From Cryptomeria japonica (taxonomy: Eukaryota > Streptophyta > Pinopsida > Cupressales > Cupressaceae): a stretch of 64,000 nucleotides of DNA. Made by a program: the position numbers and the translations under genes. Below, piece after piece: positions 10,904 to 21,383 of the stretch. Numbering within the stretch: position 1 is the stretch's first letter; each line of letters starts with the position of its first letter. The notes under the pieces are model-generated. The model saw nothing but the letters and a program-made list of their open reading frames with translations, made no database searches and was not told the DNA's origin. Where the stretch lies: assembly GCF_030272615.1 (NCBI RefSeq), contig NC_081407.1, positions 99,061,897-99,125,896 of the forward strand, in the 5' to 3' direction.

Positions 10904-12722
10904 CTACTCTGATATAAACATTTGTATACCCAAAGTGAAACACTCATCATGGATCCACTGAAGAAATACACCACACATGACAATACTAGGATCCAAAATC
11001 TTTGCACTGTCATATCCATCCATCATGTCAATACTCATTATACTGCTGTTATGAACCTGAACATCATCTAACCAGCTAAGAACTTCACTCCAATTGAAGC
11101 CACAAGTACTACCAACCATCAATGCTGATATGAATCCATCAATGAGCCAATTTCCAACAAGTAAAGTGTGTTGAATACTTTTCCAATACCTCCAGACAGT
11201 TGTTGTAACTTTACCTATATTTTCACAAACTAATGTGCCTTCATTAAAGGTTGCTAAGTAAATGTTTTGTTGAGTCATGTAACAAATGAAGTCCCTTACA
11301 TGCTGATCTTCATAGCCGACTATCAAATCTAAGAAAACTGAGTCACCAATCAATAAGTACAACGCTGCCTTATCATATGAAAGAGGTGACAAAATCAAAG
11401 GTGCATAGGGAACACCTATGCCAATCAAGGATAACCCATTAGTGGCTGGTCCACTATGAGCCTCACTATCAATTCCATCACCGCCATAAAAAAAATAACC
11501 AATATCAGCTGAAAAATCAGAAATAGATAGCTCTTGTTCCTCCTTACCAATATGGTGATGAGTATCATGAATGTGCTGAAGTTGAAGCTTGGCCTGATGA
11601 GCTATCAACTTGGCTTGCTTGGCTCTTGCCAACCATCCTTCATTCATCCTCTGAGATTGCTCTATATCAGCTGTCCCAAAATGCACAAAATCTGATTTAT
11701 GATGGATTGTATTAATCACATTATCATAACCCATGATTGCACCATGTGTACCTTCAAGTCTAGAATGCAAATCATTATTCTCTTCTTGACCAAAGGCTGC
11801 CATATCTTGAGGAAGAGAAGTTATATCACTTTTGTTATGAACCTCGTGGGGTGGCTCGAATGACATGCTAGAGGCTGTTGATTTGCCAAGTTCAACATAC
11901 ACCTCCCCTATCAAGATAGACTCACACACATCCGTCAAACTCTCCCCGGAACCATCACCATTAGGCACATTTTCTGTTTCGTTCCCATCTTCTAAGGTCT
12001 AATTTGAAAAATCAGACTCATTATGACATGTATCTTCAATATCAAAAGCATCAGTAACACCTAAACAATGAGTGTTTGCATGAGATGACCCCTCACAACC
12101 ATCATCCTCATGCACCAAAGCATCGAAATCTTGATTATGCTTAGTAGCAAGACTGCTGTCATAAAAGTCAGGGCTGCTATGGCTTGTTTTCCCCTTGCAT
12201 CCCTCTTGTTTAACACTCATATATTGCAAGCCAACTGTAGGAATCCCTCCTACAACTTCATCCTCATGTGCCATGACCTTTGAATTATCATTGTGTTCAT
12301 ATGAAGGACTGCTATTATAAAAGTCAGAATGGTTGCCATACCTTTGTGACATGTTTTCAACATTCATAGGCACCACTTCATCCCTTGTAGCATGTTCATC
12401 AAATTCCTCATAGAGATTTTTACAAACCTCATTTATGGATGAGTCAATTGGTTCTTCTCTTTTTATTTGCCGCTGATATGAATTCATAGCATCTTCAGCT
12501 TCATCTAGAATACCCATAAATTGGGTGAAGGTAAGCATATCTTGTAGCTTTTTTGGAAGGGAGCAATACCCATGATAGTTGCTTATGACTGTATCATTGA
12601 ATGTTTTAACAGCAGGCCTCCTTGTACTTTTAGATGTAGTTGTACCTCTAGTGTGTCTTGAACTCTTTCAAAGTGTTTGATCAAATTCCCTTCTTGTTTG
12701 TTTATTTTTACATAACCTCGTC
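10904..12722 (-). pseudogene. Unrecognised ORF of about 606 codons in element A
   Basis: One minus-strand frame runs from an ATG at 12722 (MTRLCKNKQTRREFDQTL) to a stop at 10904. It is broken only by a TGA after DQTL and a TAG after CHNESDFSN at 11999. The N-terminal half is hydrophilic and acidic and holds a degenerate internal repeat: SDFYNSSPSYEHN...AHEDE around 12300 and PDFYDSSLATKHN...VHEDD around 12150. A Lys/His-rich helical stretch follows (LARAKQAKLIAHQAKLQLQH). The C-terminal half is more hydrophobic and looks like a folded domain (SPLSYDKAALYLLIGDSVFL, TTTVWRYWKSIQHTLLVGNW). I recognise no gag, protease or other family. It may be an element-specific protein or a captured host gene. 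Neither stop is accompanied by a frameshift, so the decay is modest. Confidence 0.55.
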
Positions 12723-12748
12723 ATGATGATTCTTTTTATGTCCAACTG

Positions 12749-13177
12749 TCTGTGACTGATGCCGGACAAGATGGGCCAACTGCCAGTCCCATCCCTAAAA
12801 TCGAGGGATGCTCCTAGAAACTAGGAAACACACCCAATCTTCCTAAAACCGAAACCATGGTATGGTCCCGTGGAACCTCAAATATGGAGACTGCCACAAC
12901 CTCCTATAAAGTAGGGAATTGCCCTAAAAAGTAGGAACCTCTCTCCAAATGCCTATAACTGCTCAAAAGGATCATGCTCTACTCCTTGGTCCCCCAGGTT
13001 GTCATTCAATCAACTGCCAGTTCTCCCTAAACAATAGGAGACCTCCCTAGAATGTAGGAACTATCGCCTGAAGGTCCAAAAGAGCTCACAAAGCCCCTGC
13101 AAAGCTCCATGACCCTCAGAATGAATCCCCTAACCATGTCATTGAACTACGGGAACTCGAATGGTAGGTCAACCCCT
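12749..13177 (-). repeat. Truncated 5' LTR of element A
   Basis: Direct repeat of 10330-10770, starting at CTGTGACTGATGCCGGACAA in both copies, with scattered substitutions. It lacks the terminal bases up to GGGGACATTACA and passes into element B at CCCCTGCTC. Confidence 0.7.
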
Positions 13178-13190
13178 GCTCATATCATAT

Positions 13191-13540
13191 TGTCAAAATT
13201 AATATAGCACAATATTTTAATATTATATCAAATAACAAGATTGACTATTACAAAGAGTTTCATCGTGTTATATAGAGATTCGAGAAAAAACCACCCAAAC
13301 AAATAAACATTACATGACTCACTAAAAAGCACACTAGAAAAATAGAAAGAAAACACTTGTCACTAAGGTGGCTTAATATTACAACTTTCGCCCAAAAAGA
13401 AAAACATTACACGACTCACTAAAAAGAAAACGAAAAAAATCAAAAGAAAACACTAACCACAAAGGTGGCTTAATATCACAACTGTAAACCATATCTTTTA
13501 ATATTTAACATTATTCTAATACTTTTTTGAGTTATATTAG
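13191..13540 (-). repeat. LTR of element B with an internal tandem duplication
   Basis: It starts TGTCAAAATTAATATAGC as at 9156. A unit of about 95 bp, from AACATTACATGACTCACTAA to GGTGGCTTAATATTACAACT, is repeated in tandem (about 13307-13400 and 13405-13485). The right end of the LTR is not clear. Confidence 0.5.
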
Positions 13541-13886
13541 AAAATTGGATTACCAGTAAGTGTGTATAATCGTTTGCAAAATCTGAGGCCATGTCTACAG
13601 TTGGGTTGACCTTCCTAATCTGTAAAAGAACAATAGATAAAATCAGAACGTATGGCCCAAATGTGGAGAAAAACTGAAACATCTCAAGCATATGAAGAAT
13701 ATGATAGTAAATCAATAAAAAATCATATTAATTGTATGATCTCACATTTCAGTTTAGCTAATTTTTTTATAAATGGAAGACAAATTCAAGCAAAAACATA
13801 ATTTATTTCTAATCATTGTTGCCATTGAAATGAGAGTTATGTACTCAATTACTGACATAGAATGTTAAACCTAGGGGCAAAGAACA
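13541..13886. other. AT-rich, no gene recognised
   Basis: This is probably the rest of the B-family LTR. The short ORFs here have no protein-like features. GAACA at 13882-13886 is the candidate left target-site duplication of the next element. Confidence 0.3.
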
Positions 13887-15414
13887 TGTAATATCCCTTG
13901 GTAAATCTGATCATGTTGTGATGATTTGAGCTCCAAGGAATATTGTCAAACACTTGTCTTGCAAAGTCTATACTTGTTGTTCTTTGTTTCAGTTTGTTTG
14001 GTTTTGTTTTGATGATTGCCAATGATGACCAAAGGCTTAAAAAGAATGTAAATAAGCTTAACAAATAACAGAGATGCAATGCAAGACTTCTCTTTTGGAT
14101 TTCCAATGGCTTATGAAGATTGAAAATGATTGTTACTGATTCCTACAGCCAATAAGCATTTCTACAAACACTTGGCATGCATACTAGTGATTCAATATAA
14201 ACTGAAATGAATAACTACAGAAAAGGCATTTCATCAAACAGTTATTGTGCAACCTTGTAGCTCCTTGTTTTCGAATGCCAAAGCCAAGTACAACGTGTCA
14301 AACTAAATAATGTTAATATATAATGAGAAACCTGGAATGTAATGGCAGTTTGCTGTTGAAAATACTTGACAGTGCGCCTGCTAGTAAAGAATTCTTCAAC
14401 ATATAACATTCACCAAGGCTGCACTAGTTGTGGTGTCCACCAAGATGAACAGAGAGGCACATTTTGATAGGCGTTTAGGTCTGATGAAGAACACGCCTAA
14501 ACCTACTGATGAATGTTGCAGGCTGTAGCAACAATAAAATATGGAAATGAAGCTTCAGTCTGATCTATAATGGCTACAATAATGAACCTTCAGGTCTACA
14601 GTTGATTAACCTTTATTGCTCCCCAAACCCTTGATAAAATCCTTCACTTTAGGCACAAATTGGACTCCTGGATGAAGCCCACACTCCGGCAATAATCTCA
14701 GCTGGTATCTCACAGCCTCAAAATTGCTAAACACTGAAGAGGCTACGTTCTCCAATGCTAGATATGGCAGATAACCCTCATCTTCTTCCACAGTTCATGA
14801 ATGAAGAAATAACAAATGCTCCCAGAATGAATGAAATCCCTTTTCAAATGCCTTTATATAATATTTAATTTGCATTTGGCTTCATCTCATTAAATTTCAC
14901 TTTAATTTCATTTACTTTTCCCTCCGTTTGATGTTTAAGTTATTAACACTTATATCTAACTTTAAATAACACTTTATCACTTATAATAAAGTATATTTTT
15001 AAAGAATTTAATATATCATCTCTTAAAGTGGGCCCCCAATATAACTTAAATGCACTTTAAATAATTGACTTCATCATTCATTAAATAATCCCCTCTTATT
15101 AAAGTCAAATAGATATTTAAATGATGTGCATTTTTTAATTAATTAATTAATTATTATTATTAAAGTACAACTTTAATAATAATGAAAATGCCATAACTTC
15201 CACAATAATGCATATAATTCAATTTTGTCTTCTCTAGGAGGTAACACGCTGCATCCATTGCGCATCCAACCGCCTTACTAAAATAGTAAGGGTCCCTCTC
15301 TAACATCCACTGACTTACTATAAATAGTAAGTATATGGAACTGAGCCCAAATGAAGTCCAATCTGAGCCAAACGAAGACCAAACTAGAACAAACTGAATT
15401 CTGGAGAAGACAAG

Positions 15415-15791
15415 TGTTAAGGAATTTAGATCAAAGATAGAGAATACAATAGTCTGGTAATATGTAGGGAGGATAGACTTTAATAAGATCACTACAATGA
15501 GTATGTTTTACCTCCGATGTATATATATATATATATATAACTCTAACTATTAATCTTCTATGATAATATCGACAGCTTGCTGGTTCGTGAAACTGCCACA
15601 GTTGTTGGTTTCGGTTCATAGTAAGTGTCGATGCCTATAAATAAAGGGATGAAGAGTCATGTCCATGTAGGGGCATGACTTCTACGTGGCTTATGCCACG
15701 TAGAGTCATGACCCTACGGGGACATGACCCTTCGTTCAATGTCGTTATATATATTACTTGCTTCAATCCGAATGAAGCTATATCCTTAACA
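15415..15791 (-). repeat. 3' LTR of the copia element
   Basis: On the plus strand it runs TGTTAAGGAATTTAG...ATATCCTTAACA, 377 bp. It contains a (TA)n run near 15518-15538 and a long hairpin at 15656-15728. A TATA-like TTTATTTATAGG sits on the minus strand near 15633-15646. Confidence 0.93.
15656..15728. repeat. Long inverted repeat (hairpin) in the copia LTR
   Basis: The core is a perfect 10-bp stem, TCTACGTGGC / GCCACGTAGA (15681-15704), with loop TTAT. The outer arms, GTCATGTCC...GGGGCATGACT and AGTCATGACCCTACGGGG, extend the pairing to roughly 35 bp per side with a few mismatches. The other LTR has the same structure at 21229-21320 with more changes and a small duplication. It lies upstream of the presumed TATA box on the minus strand, so a role in LTR regulation is possible but only inferred. 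Confidence 0.75.
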
Positions 15792-15811
15792 CTTCCTCTT
15801 TGCAAAAGAGG
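15792..15811 (-). promoter_or_regulatory. Polypurine tract of the copia element
   Basis: Minus strand CTTTTGCAAAGAGGAAG ends directly at the LTR start TGTTAAGG, the expected PPT position. Confidence 0.7.
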
Positions 15812-15924
15812 ATTGAATTTCATAATTAAGTTTTAAGGAACAACATTCTAGATATACACATTCATTTGACGTGATCATTCACTTAGTAACACTTACTAGT
15901 GAAATACTTCATATCTTAGAGAAA

Positions 15925-16255
15925 TATGGATTATCTGATATCCAGCACTCTGGGACAACAACTACTTGAAGTCTTATCAGATTACAACCTTGATTCTAGT
16001 GACAATTGTAACATAATCATTATCACAGGTGAAATAATTTTAGTATCATGATATTCGACACATTATGGGACAGTAAATTAATGTAGTCAATCATGATATG
16101 ATTGTTATCAAAAATTTCCGACATATTTTGGAACAATCATTTAATGATAACAATTCAATAACTCATCATAGCAAATTTAGTATCAAGATTTTCGACACAT
16201 TCTGGGACAACAACTTAATGTAGTCAATCTTGATAACAAATCAGGCTATTGTGAA
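15925..16255 (-). repeat. Degenerate direct repeats in the copia 3' region
   Basis: The motif TTCGACACATTCTGGGACAA, or variants of it, occurs four times with spacing of roughly 55-115 bp (about 15942, 16050, 16110, 16190). The second and fourth copies are followed by TTAATGTAGTCAATC. The repeats lie between the end of RNase H and the PPT, a region that encodes nothing. Confidence 0.6.
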
Positions 16256-16424
16256 AGTCGTCACCTTACAATAGCAATCTTACACTTACATCACATCAAA
16301 GATTGTCACCTTCCATGACATAACACATACATGCAATATTGCATTCAAGATATTCATGAATATATCAATTACATATGATTAAGATTAATATTAGACATTT
16401 CCATTATAATTTAGTCATACCAAG

Positions 16425-16895
16425 TTTACCTCTAAAGTACTCCACTTTCAACTTTGCAAGAGGTTTGGTGAATATGTCGACACTTTGCTCTTCAGTGTTG
16501 ATGTAGGTCAATTTGATGACATCTCTGTCTACCATATCTCTTATGTAATGATATGGGATTTCTATATGCTTGGATCGACTATGAAAAACTGGATTTACAG
16601 AAGTTTGATGCAGCTTTGATTATCATAGTGAATTATAGTGGGGTTCAGGGGCTTCCCAAATAGTCCAACTAGCAATTTCCTTAACCATACTACCTCACGT
16701 GCTCCCATGGAGGTAGCCATATATTCGGCTTCAGTGGAACTCTGAGCAACTGCTAACTGTTTTCTGCTAAACCAGAATATCATAGCTGATCCAAGACTAA
16801 AGCAACACCCCATTGTACTTTTACGATCAATGGAACTTCCTGCCCAGTCGGAATCAGGATACCCTTGGAGTTGTATCTCAACATTTTTACACTTC
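16425..16895 (-). pseudogene. copia RNase H domain
   Basis: The minus strand carries GYPDSDWAGSSIDRKSTMGC, then FWFSRKQLAVAQSSTEAEYM and REVVWLRKLLVGLFGKP, then IHYDNQSCIKL. Downstream codons read as VDIFTKPLA. These are the conserved copia RNase H blocks, including DSDWAG and SSTEAEY. It degrades the RNA strand of the hybrid during reverse transcription. The frame is interrupted by stops just upstream (a TGA at about 16905) and at the end of the ORF near 16595. Confidence 0.9.
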
Positions 16896-16903
16896 AGGCC
16901 AAG

Positions 16904-18612
16904 TCAAATAGTGCCATGTAAGTATCTCAGAATATGCTTAGCAGCCATTAGGTGAATCTTCTTAGGTTCGCACATGAAATGACATAACACATTGGTAGTG
17001 TAACAAATATCAGGGCGAGTGTTTACCAAGTACATAAGAGATCCAATAATTTGTCTATAGTATGTAAGATCTATAGGTTCTGAATCTACTGCTTCACTTT
17101 TGAGCTTATGAAGATTTATTTCCATTGGAATGGATAGAGACTTACAATCTATCATACGAAATCCGGTCAGGATATCAGTGATGTATTTTCTTTGATTTAG
17201 GAAAATATAATTCTCTTTTAGCCATACTTCTAGGCCCAAAAAATAGTGTAGTAGACCTAGATCCTTCATATCAAATTCAGCCACAAGATCTTGTTTGCAT
17301 TTTGCAATGAGGTGATCTTCTCCTATTATCAACAAGTCATCAACATAGAGAACAAGTATTAACATGTCACCATCCGATATTTTGAAGTATATGTTAGAGT
17401 CTGCTTCATTTTTGGAATATCCTAGTTTGGAGAGATAACTATCTATCCTTCCGTACCATGCCCTGGTGGTGCAGGAGCACCTAGGCACAAGAGCACTACC
17501 AGGAGGTACATTTTCAATAAAGGAAGATTGGAAGACAATCAAGTCATTTTTGATATTGTTATAATGTTACTAAGGTCATTGAACCAACATATGTAAGGCT
17601 ATCAAGCCAATTTGCAAAAGTTGTCCACTAGAGGCCTAGATTGGTCAAAAGGTCAAAATCGTATAAAAGGCCACGAGAAGGCTAGCAAGTATGTAAAAGG
17701 AATTAAATAGTTCATTTGGACATGTATTGAGTGTTTTTATAAATCCATGAAGTCACTTGTGCAAAAGTGTAAAAGTTGTCAACTTGACAACAAAATGTTG
17801 TCAAGCAAAGTTGCAAAAATGCAACAAAAGTTGCAAAAGGGGTTAAAAGTTGGTTATGAGAGGTAGTTGTAAGGTCAAAACTGAAAAGAAAACTTGAGAA
17901 AAACTATCTAAACACTCTAAGATAAACCTAAACCATAATGAAACCTAAAACACACACTTGGACTCTTACAATAGTCCTTTATTCAATTCTTGATCCCATC
18001 AGGGTCAAACAAACCAAAATTGTGAAGGTGCTCCTGCACCACCTGGGAGCTTGCTTAAGGTCATAGAGAGCTTTTTTTAGTCTACACACAGAGATTTCTA
18101 TCATGTGTAGCAAAGCCTTTAGGTTGTTCTATATATACTTCTTCCTCAATAACATCATTCAAAAATGCGGTCTTCACATCCATTTGGTGTATCTTCCACC
18201 CTTTGGAAGCTGCAATGGCAATGATGGTTCTTACAGAAGTATATCGAGCAACTGGATCAAATGTCTCTTTGTAATCAATTCCAGCCTTTTGAGAGAACCC
18301 ACTGGCAACGAATCTGGCTTTGTGTTTTTGAATACTACCATCTGGTGCATATTTGATTTTGAATAACCACTTTGATAAGACAATTGATTTGTCTTTTGGT
18401 CTAGGTACAATGTCCCAGACATCATTTTTTAAGATAGATTGGTATTCCTCAATCATTGCATCTTTCCAAGCTTGACATGTTAAAGCCTCCTCAACATTTG
18501 ATGGTTCAGATTTTGTAAATTCGGTCATGAGGGAAACATAGGATGATTGACTTCTTGTTTTCTTATTCTCTTTGAAGATTTCATCGGGTTGCACATTATT
18601 TTCTTCAATCAA
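16904..18612 (-). pseudogene. copia reverse transcriptase, split by a 575-bp insertion
   Basis: The N-terminal half (18612-18047) has WKDAMIEEYQSILKNDVWDI, WLFKIKYAPDGSIQKHKARF, DPVARYTSVRTIIA and HQMDVKTAFLNDVIEEEVYI. The C-terminal half (17461-16904) has AWYGRIDSYLSKLGYSKNEA, the catalytic LILVLYVDDLLIIGE, DLGLLHYFLGLEV, and SLMYLVNTRPDICY. The insertion sits within the conserved LKQAPR-AW block. Removing it with one CCTGG copy brings the two halves into register. The second half's ORF as drawn starts inside the inserted DNA and is artificial there. Confidence 0.93.
17467..18041. mobile_element. 575-bp insertion with 16-bp terminal inverted repeats
   Basis: It is bounded by a perfect 16-bp inverted repeat, TGGTGCAGGAGCACCT, and flanked by CCTGG at 17462-17466 and 18042-18046. 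It inserts exactly within the copia RT codons for LKQAPR. It has no ORF. The interior contains TATAAAAGG (17672-17680) and runs such as AAAGTTGCAAAAATGCAAC that resemble the LTR of element C. The first 15 bases equal those of the element C LTR (29915). It may be a small solo LTR of a related family or a MITE-like element; the 5-bp duplication and TG...CA ends favour LTR origin, the long TIR does not. Confidence 0.8.
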
Positions 18613-18846
18613 CTTTCTTGCCCATAGTGGTCTTTTCTTGTTGTTAGGATTTTACTCATTCTCGAAATTAGGTGATTGAAGTTCATGATTTTCTATGCCA
18701 TTCTCCCTCTAATTTTCAATTGTAGGATTTTCATATGATTTTGCGGTTAGATCATCTTCTGCACTTAGAGATAGATTATAAGCAACATCTTCAACAAATT
18801 TGACATCTCTACTGATTTCAATGGATCTTCATCCTGAAATATAGAC
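18613..18846 (-). pseudogene. copia linker between integrase and RT
   Basis: Minus-strand codons continue the polyprotein (SIEISRDVKFVEDVAYNLSL, then NNKKRPLWARKL) with several stops. This variable linker is normally about 100-150 residues in copia elements. Confidence 0.6.
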
Positions 18847-19871
18847 TCAGTATCCTTTAGTGGTTTCACTGTAACCAACAAATATGCCTTTCTTTCTAGA
18901 GGATTCTAGTTTGGTTCTCTTTTCTTTAGAAACGTGAATATACACGTGGCAACCAAAGATTCTTAGATGCCTTAAATTTGGTTTATTTCCTGTAAAGGCT
19001 TCTTCAGGTGTTATATTCTCTAGGATTGAATGAGGGCATCTATTTTGAATGTACACAGTTGTATTTGAGGCTTCAGCCCAAAATGAGATATGTAGATTTT
19101 GATCATGCATCATGGCTTTAGCAGCTTCGATGATGGTTCTGTTTTTTCTTTCTGCAACTCCATTTTGTTGAGGATTATAAGGTACAGTACACTCCCTCTT
19201 AATCCCAACAGAAATGCAGAATTCTTTAATATTTTCAAAGATATATTCACCACCATTATCTGATCTTAGAGTCTTTATTTTCTTTCCAGTTTGATTTTTC
19301 ACTAGTGCCTTAAATTCTTTAAATTTCAATAACACCTCATTTGATTCTTTGAGTTTAATGAAATAGATCCAAGTTTTCCTAGAGTAATCATCAACAAATA
19401 TCAGGTAATACAAGAATCCCCCTAGTGATGGTAATGACATTGGACCACACAAATCAGTGTGGACAAGTTCTAGGACAACTTTTGATTTGTGTTCACTTGA
19501 GGGAAAGGACCCTTTTGAATTCTTCCCTAGAGCACATCCTTTACAAGTTCCAACATGATCAGATTTTAGTTTGGGTAATCCGTAATTTTTCCTATAGAAG
19601 GTAGGGCACTAAATCGAAGATGTCCTAATCTTCTATGCCAAATTTTATTAGAGTTTGATACTTCATGATTTAGTGCTTGTTTTTTAGTATCACATAATTT
19701 GTATAAACTACCATCTCTAGATCCTATAGGAATAGCGTTCTTTATGTTAGAGTTTTTAGGCCAGAGTAGAACTTTATCCTCATGGAAGGTGACACGATAT
19801 CCTTGATTAGCTAGTCCTGAAATAGAGACCAAATTCCTTTTGATACCTAGTACAAAGAGAACATCTTTCAA
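18847..19871 (-). pseudogene. copia GAG-pre-integrase and integrase
   Basis: 19871-19566 holds MKDVLFVLGIKRNLVSISGL and the pre-integrase zinc region KIWHRRLGHLRFSALPSIGK, with Cys residues continuing downstream to about 19500. 19452-18847 holds the integrase core: LIFVDDYSRKTWIYFIK with a catalytic Asp, TLRSDNGGEYIF with the second Asp, and PYNPQQNGVAERKNRTIIEA with the Glu, then RHLRIFGCHVYIHV and GIFVGYSETTKGY. All three D,D-35-E residues are present. Stops separate the pieces (about 19565 and 18846). Its role is insertion of the cDNA into chromosomes. Confidence 0.95.
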
Positions 19872-19921
19872 TTGTAATGTAACTTATGTTCTTAATTGAA
19901 TTGAGCAAGTCCCAATTCTTT

Positions 19922-20311
19922 TCATTGGATAGGTCGAATTGTCTCCATTGTAACTTCTTCAGTTGAGTGGCCTTCAAAGGTTTTGAATTGATCTCTAAAA
20001 TTGGTTATGTGTCGAGATGCTCCACTGTCAATTATCCACATATGTTTTTTTGAGTTTAGTTTGCTTGATAAGGCTAAGGAAAATAGAGGATTTTCTACTT
20101 CCTTGACTTCAACTATGGTTTCTTGAGCTTTCTTTCTTTCTGGGCAGAACCTGTGAGTGTGTCCAAATTTATCACACTTGTAGCATTGAATCTTGGAGAA
20201 GTCTTTGCTTTTGTGATTATTTCCTCTCTTCCGTTCGAACTTCCTTTTCTTCCTTTTGTTTCTTGTGTTAGCATGTAGTGCTTGAATTTCTCCCCCTTTG
20301 TTTGGACCCAA
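19922..20311 (-). pseudogene. copia gag C-terminus and protease
   Basis: A Lys/Arg-rich segment is followed by a zinc knuckle, CYKCDKFGHTHRFC (CX2CX4HX4C intact). About 40 residues further is the aspartic protease motif MWIIDSGASRHITNFRDQF, with catalytic DSGA intact. The frame is lost at each end relative to neighbours, so the polyprotein is broken. Confidence 0.93.
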
Positions 20312-20409
20312 TCCTCTTGTGATTAGTCGAGATTCCTCTTACAATCATTCTTGAGTTGATCGAATTTTGGTAGTGTCAGACGAGCACTAATGCCTTGAAT
20401 AAAGGATTC

Positions 20410-20879
20410 CTAACTAGATGGCAATCCCTTAAGTGCTATTAGAGATAGCTCCATATCATCTATATTATTCCCAATAGTTGACAATTGATCTTTTAATTCT
20501 GAAATCCTCATGAAATAGGATGTGATTGTTTCTCCTTTGTTCATGTAGATATGCATTAATTGCTGTTTTAAAGTGAGCAATCTGCTTGTATTATTTATTT
20601 CATATGAGTTTTGAATGGTCTTGAACATATCATAAGTTGTAGTTAGTTTTGAGATGGTTGGGAGAATGTGATCTTTAACAGCATCAATTATGATTTTCTT
20701 AGCCTTGTTGTTGTGTCTTTTCCAGGTTGTTTTATCTGGCTCGTCTTTGGGCATCTTCGTATCTTCTTCTATGTATGCATCTAGTTCGAGTTCTTGAATA
20801 ATGTTGTTATTCGAATTCTCCATGAGACGAAGTTGGATGCGCCTTCGAGTCTATCCTCCACTCTAACACTATTCACCAT
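20410..20879 (-). pseudogene. copia gag N-terminal region
   Basis: The natural start is probably the ATG at 20879 (MVNSVRVEDRLEGASNFVSW), not the internal ATG at 20823. A one-base frameshift near 20800 separates this start from the main gag frame (DAYIEEDTKMPKDEPDKTTW, SYEINNTSRLLTLKQQLMHI, ISELKDQLSTIGNNI). This is the UBN2-type gag common in plant copia elements. It would form the virus-like particle. Confidence 0.85.
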
Positions 20880-20965
20880 GATTGATTTTCCTTTGATACT
20901 GAGTGCAAGTCTGAATTTTTTTTAGAAAAGAGGTGTCACTATTTTATTATTTCTCTACCAACGTG

Positions 20966-20977
20966 GCTCTGATACCA
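20966..20977 (-). promoter_or_regulatory. Primer-binding site of the copia element
   Basis: Minus strand TGGTATCAGAGC directly follows the LTR end CCTTAACA. It is the standard initiator-methionine tRNA PBS; the match continues as CACGTTGG. Confidence 0.92.
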
Positions 20978-21079
20978 TGTTAAGGAATTTAGATCAAAGA
21001 TAGGGAATACAATAGTCTGGTAATATGTAGTGAGGATAGACTTTAATAAGATCACTGCAATGAGTATGTTTTACCTCCA

Positions 21080-21112
<33 letters not shown>

Positions 21113-21383
21113 ACTCTAACTATTAATTTTCTATGATAATATCGACAGCTTGTTGGTTCGTGAAACTGCCACAGTTGTTGGTTTCGGTTCACAACAAGTA
21201 TCGATGCCTATAAATAAAAGGATGAAGAGTCATGTCCACTTAGGGGCATGACTTCTACGTGGCTTATGCTATGTAGAGTCATGACCCTACGAGAACATGA
21301 CCACCCTACGGGGACATGACCCTTCGTTCAATGTCGTTATATATATTACTTGCTTCAATCCGAATGAAGCTATATCCTTAACA
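20978..21383 (-). repeat. 5' LTR of the copia element
   Basis: 406 bp, same ends as 15415-15791. It differs by a longer (TA)n run at about 21082-21112, several substitutions, and a short duplication of the CCCTACG...ACATGACC part of the hairpin. Confidence 0.93.

Larger units (their letters stand above)
9236..13177 (-). mobile_element. LTR element A (non-autonomous or degenerate)
   Basis: Two direct repeats (about 10330-10792 and 12749-13177, highly similar) flank an internal region with a long broken ORF on the minus strand. The left copy extends as a full LTR to about 9236; the right copy is only the U3-side part. R, U5 and the PBS are missing there, so the internal ORF starts right after a deletion point at 12748. 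The right copy also lacks its last bases, because it is fused at 13178 to element B. A clean TSD therefore cannot be tested. No gag, RT or integrase motif is recognisable inside. Confidence 0.55.
15415..21383 (-). mobile_element. Ty1/copia retrotransposon, structurally complete but disabled
   Basis: Two LTRs of about 0.4 kb (15415-15791, 20978-21383) are flanked by the duplication ACAAG (15410-15414, 21384-21388). The PBS lies next to the right LTR and the purine tract next to the left. The order on the minus strand is gag, protease, integrase, RT, RNase H, which is the copia order. The coding region has frameshifts in gag, several stops, and a 575-bp insertion in RT (17467-18041). The target is a solo LTR of another family. 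LTR copies are similar but differ in a (TA)n run and in several substitutions and indels, so insertion is not very recent. Confidence 0.95.

Noticed and set aside
14606-14791. 61-codon minus-strand ORF with protein-like look
   Set aside because: It lies in the R/U5 part of a solo LTR, downstream of the TATA box, with no domain. It could be a leader peptide, but there is no support.
15510-15545. (TA)n run as a possible promoter
   Set aside because: It is a microsatellite in the copia LTR that varies between the two LTRs. The better TATA candidate is near 15640 on the minus strand.
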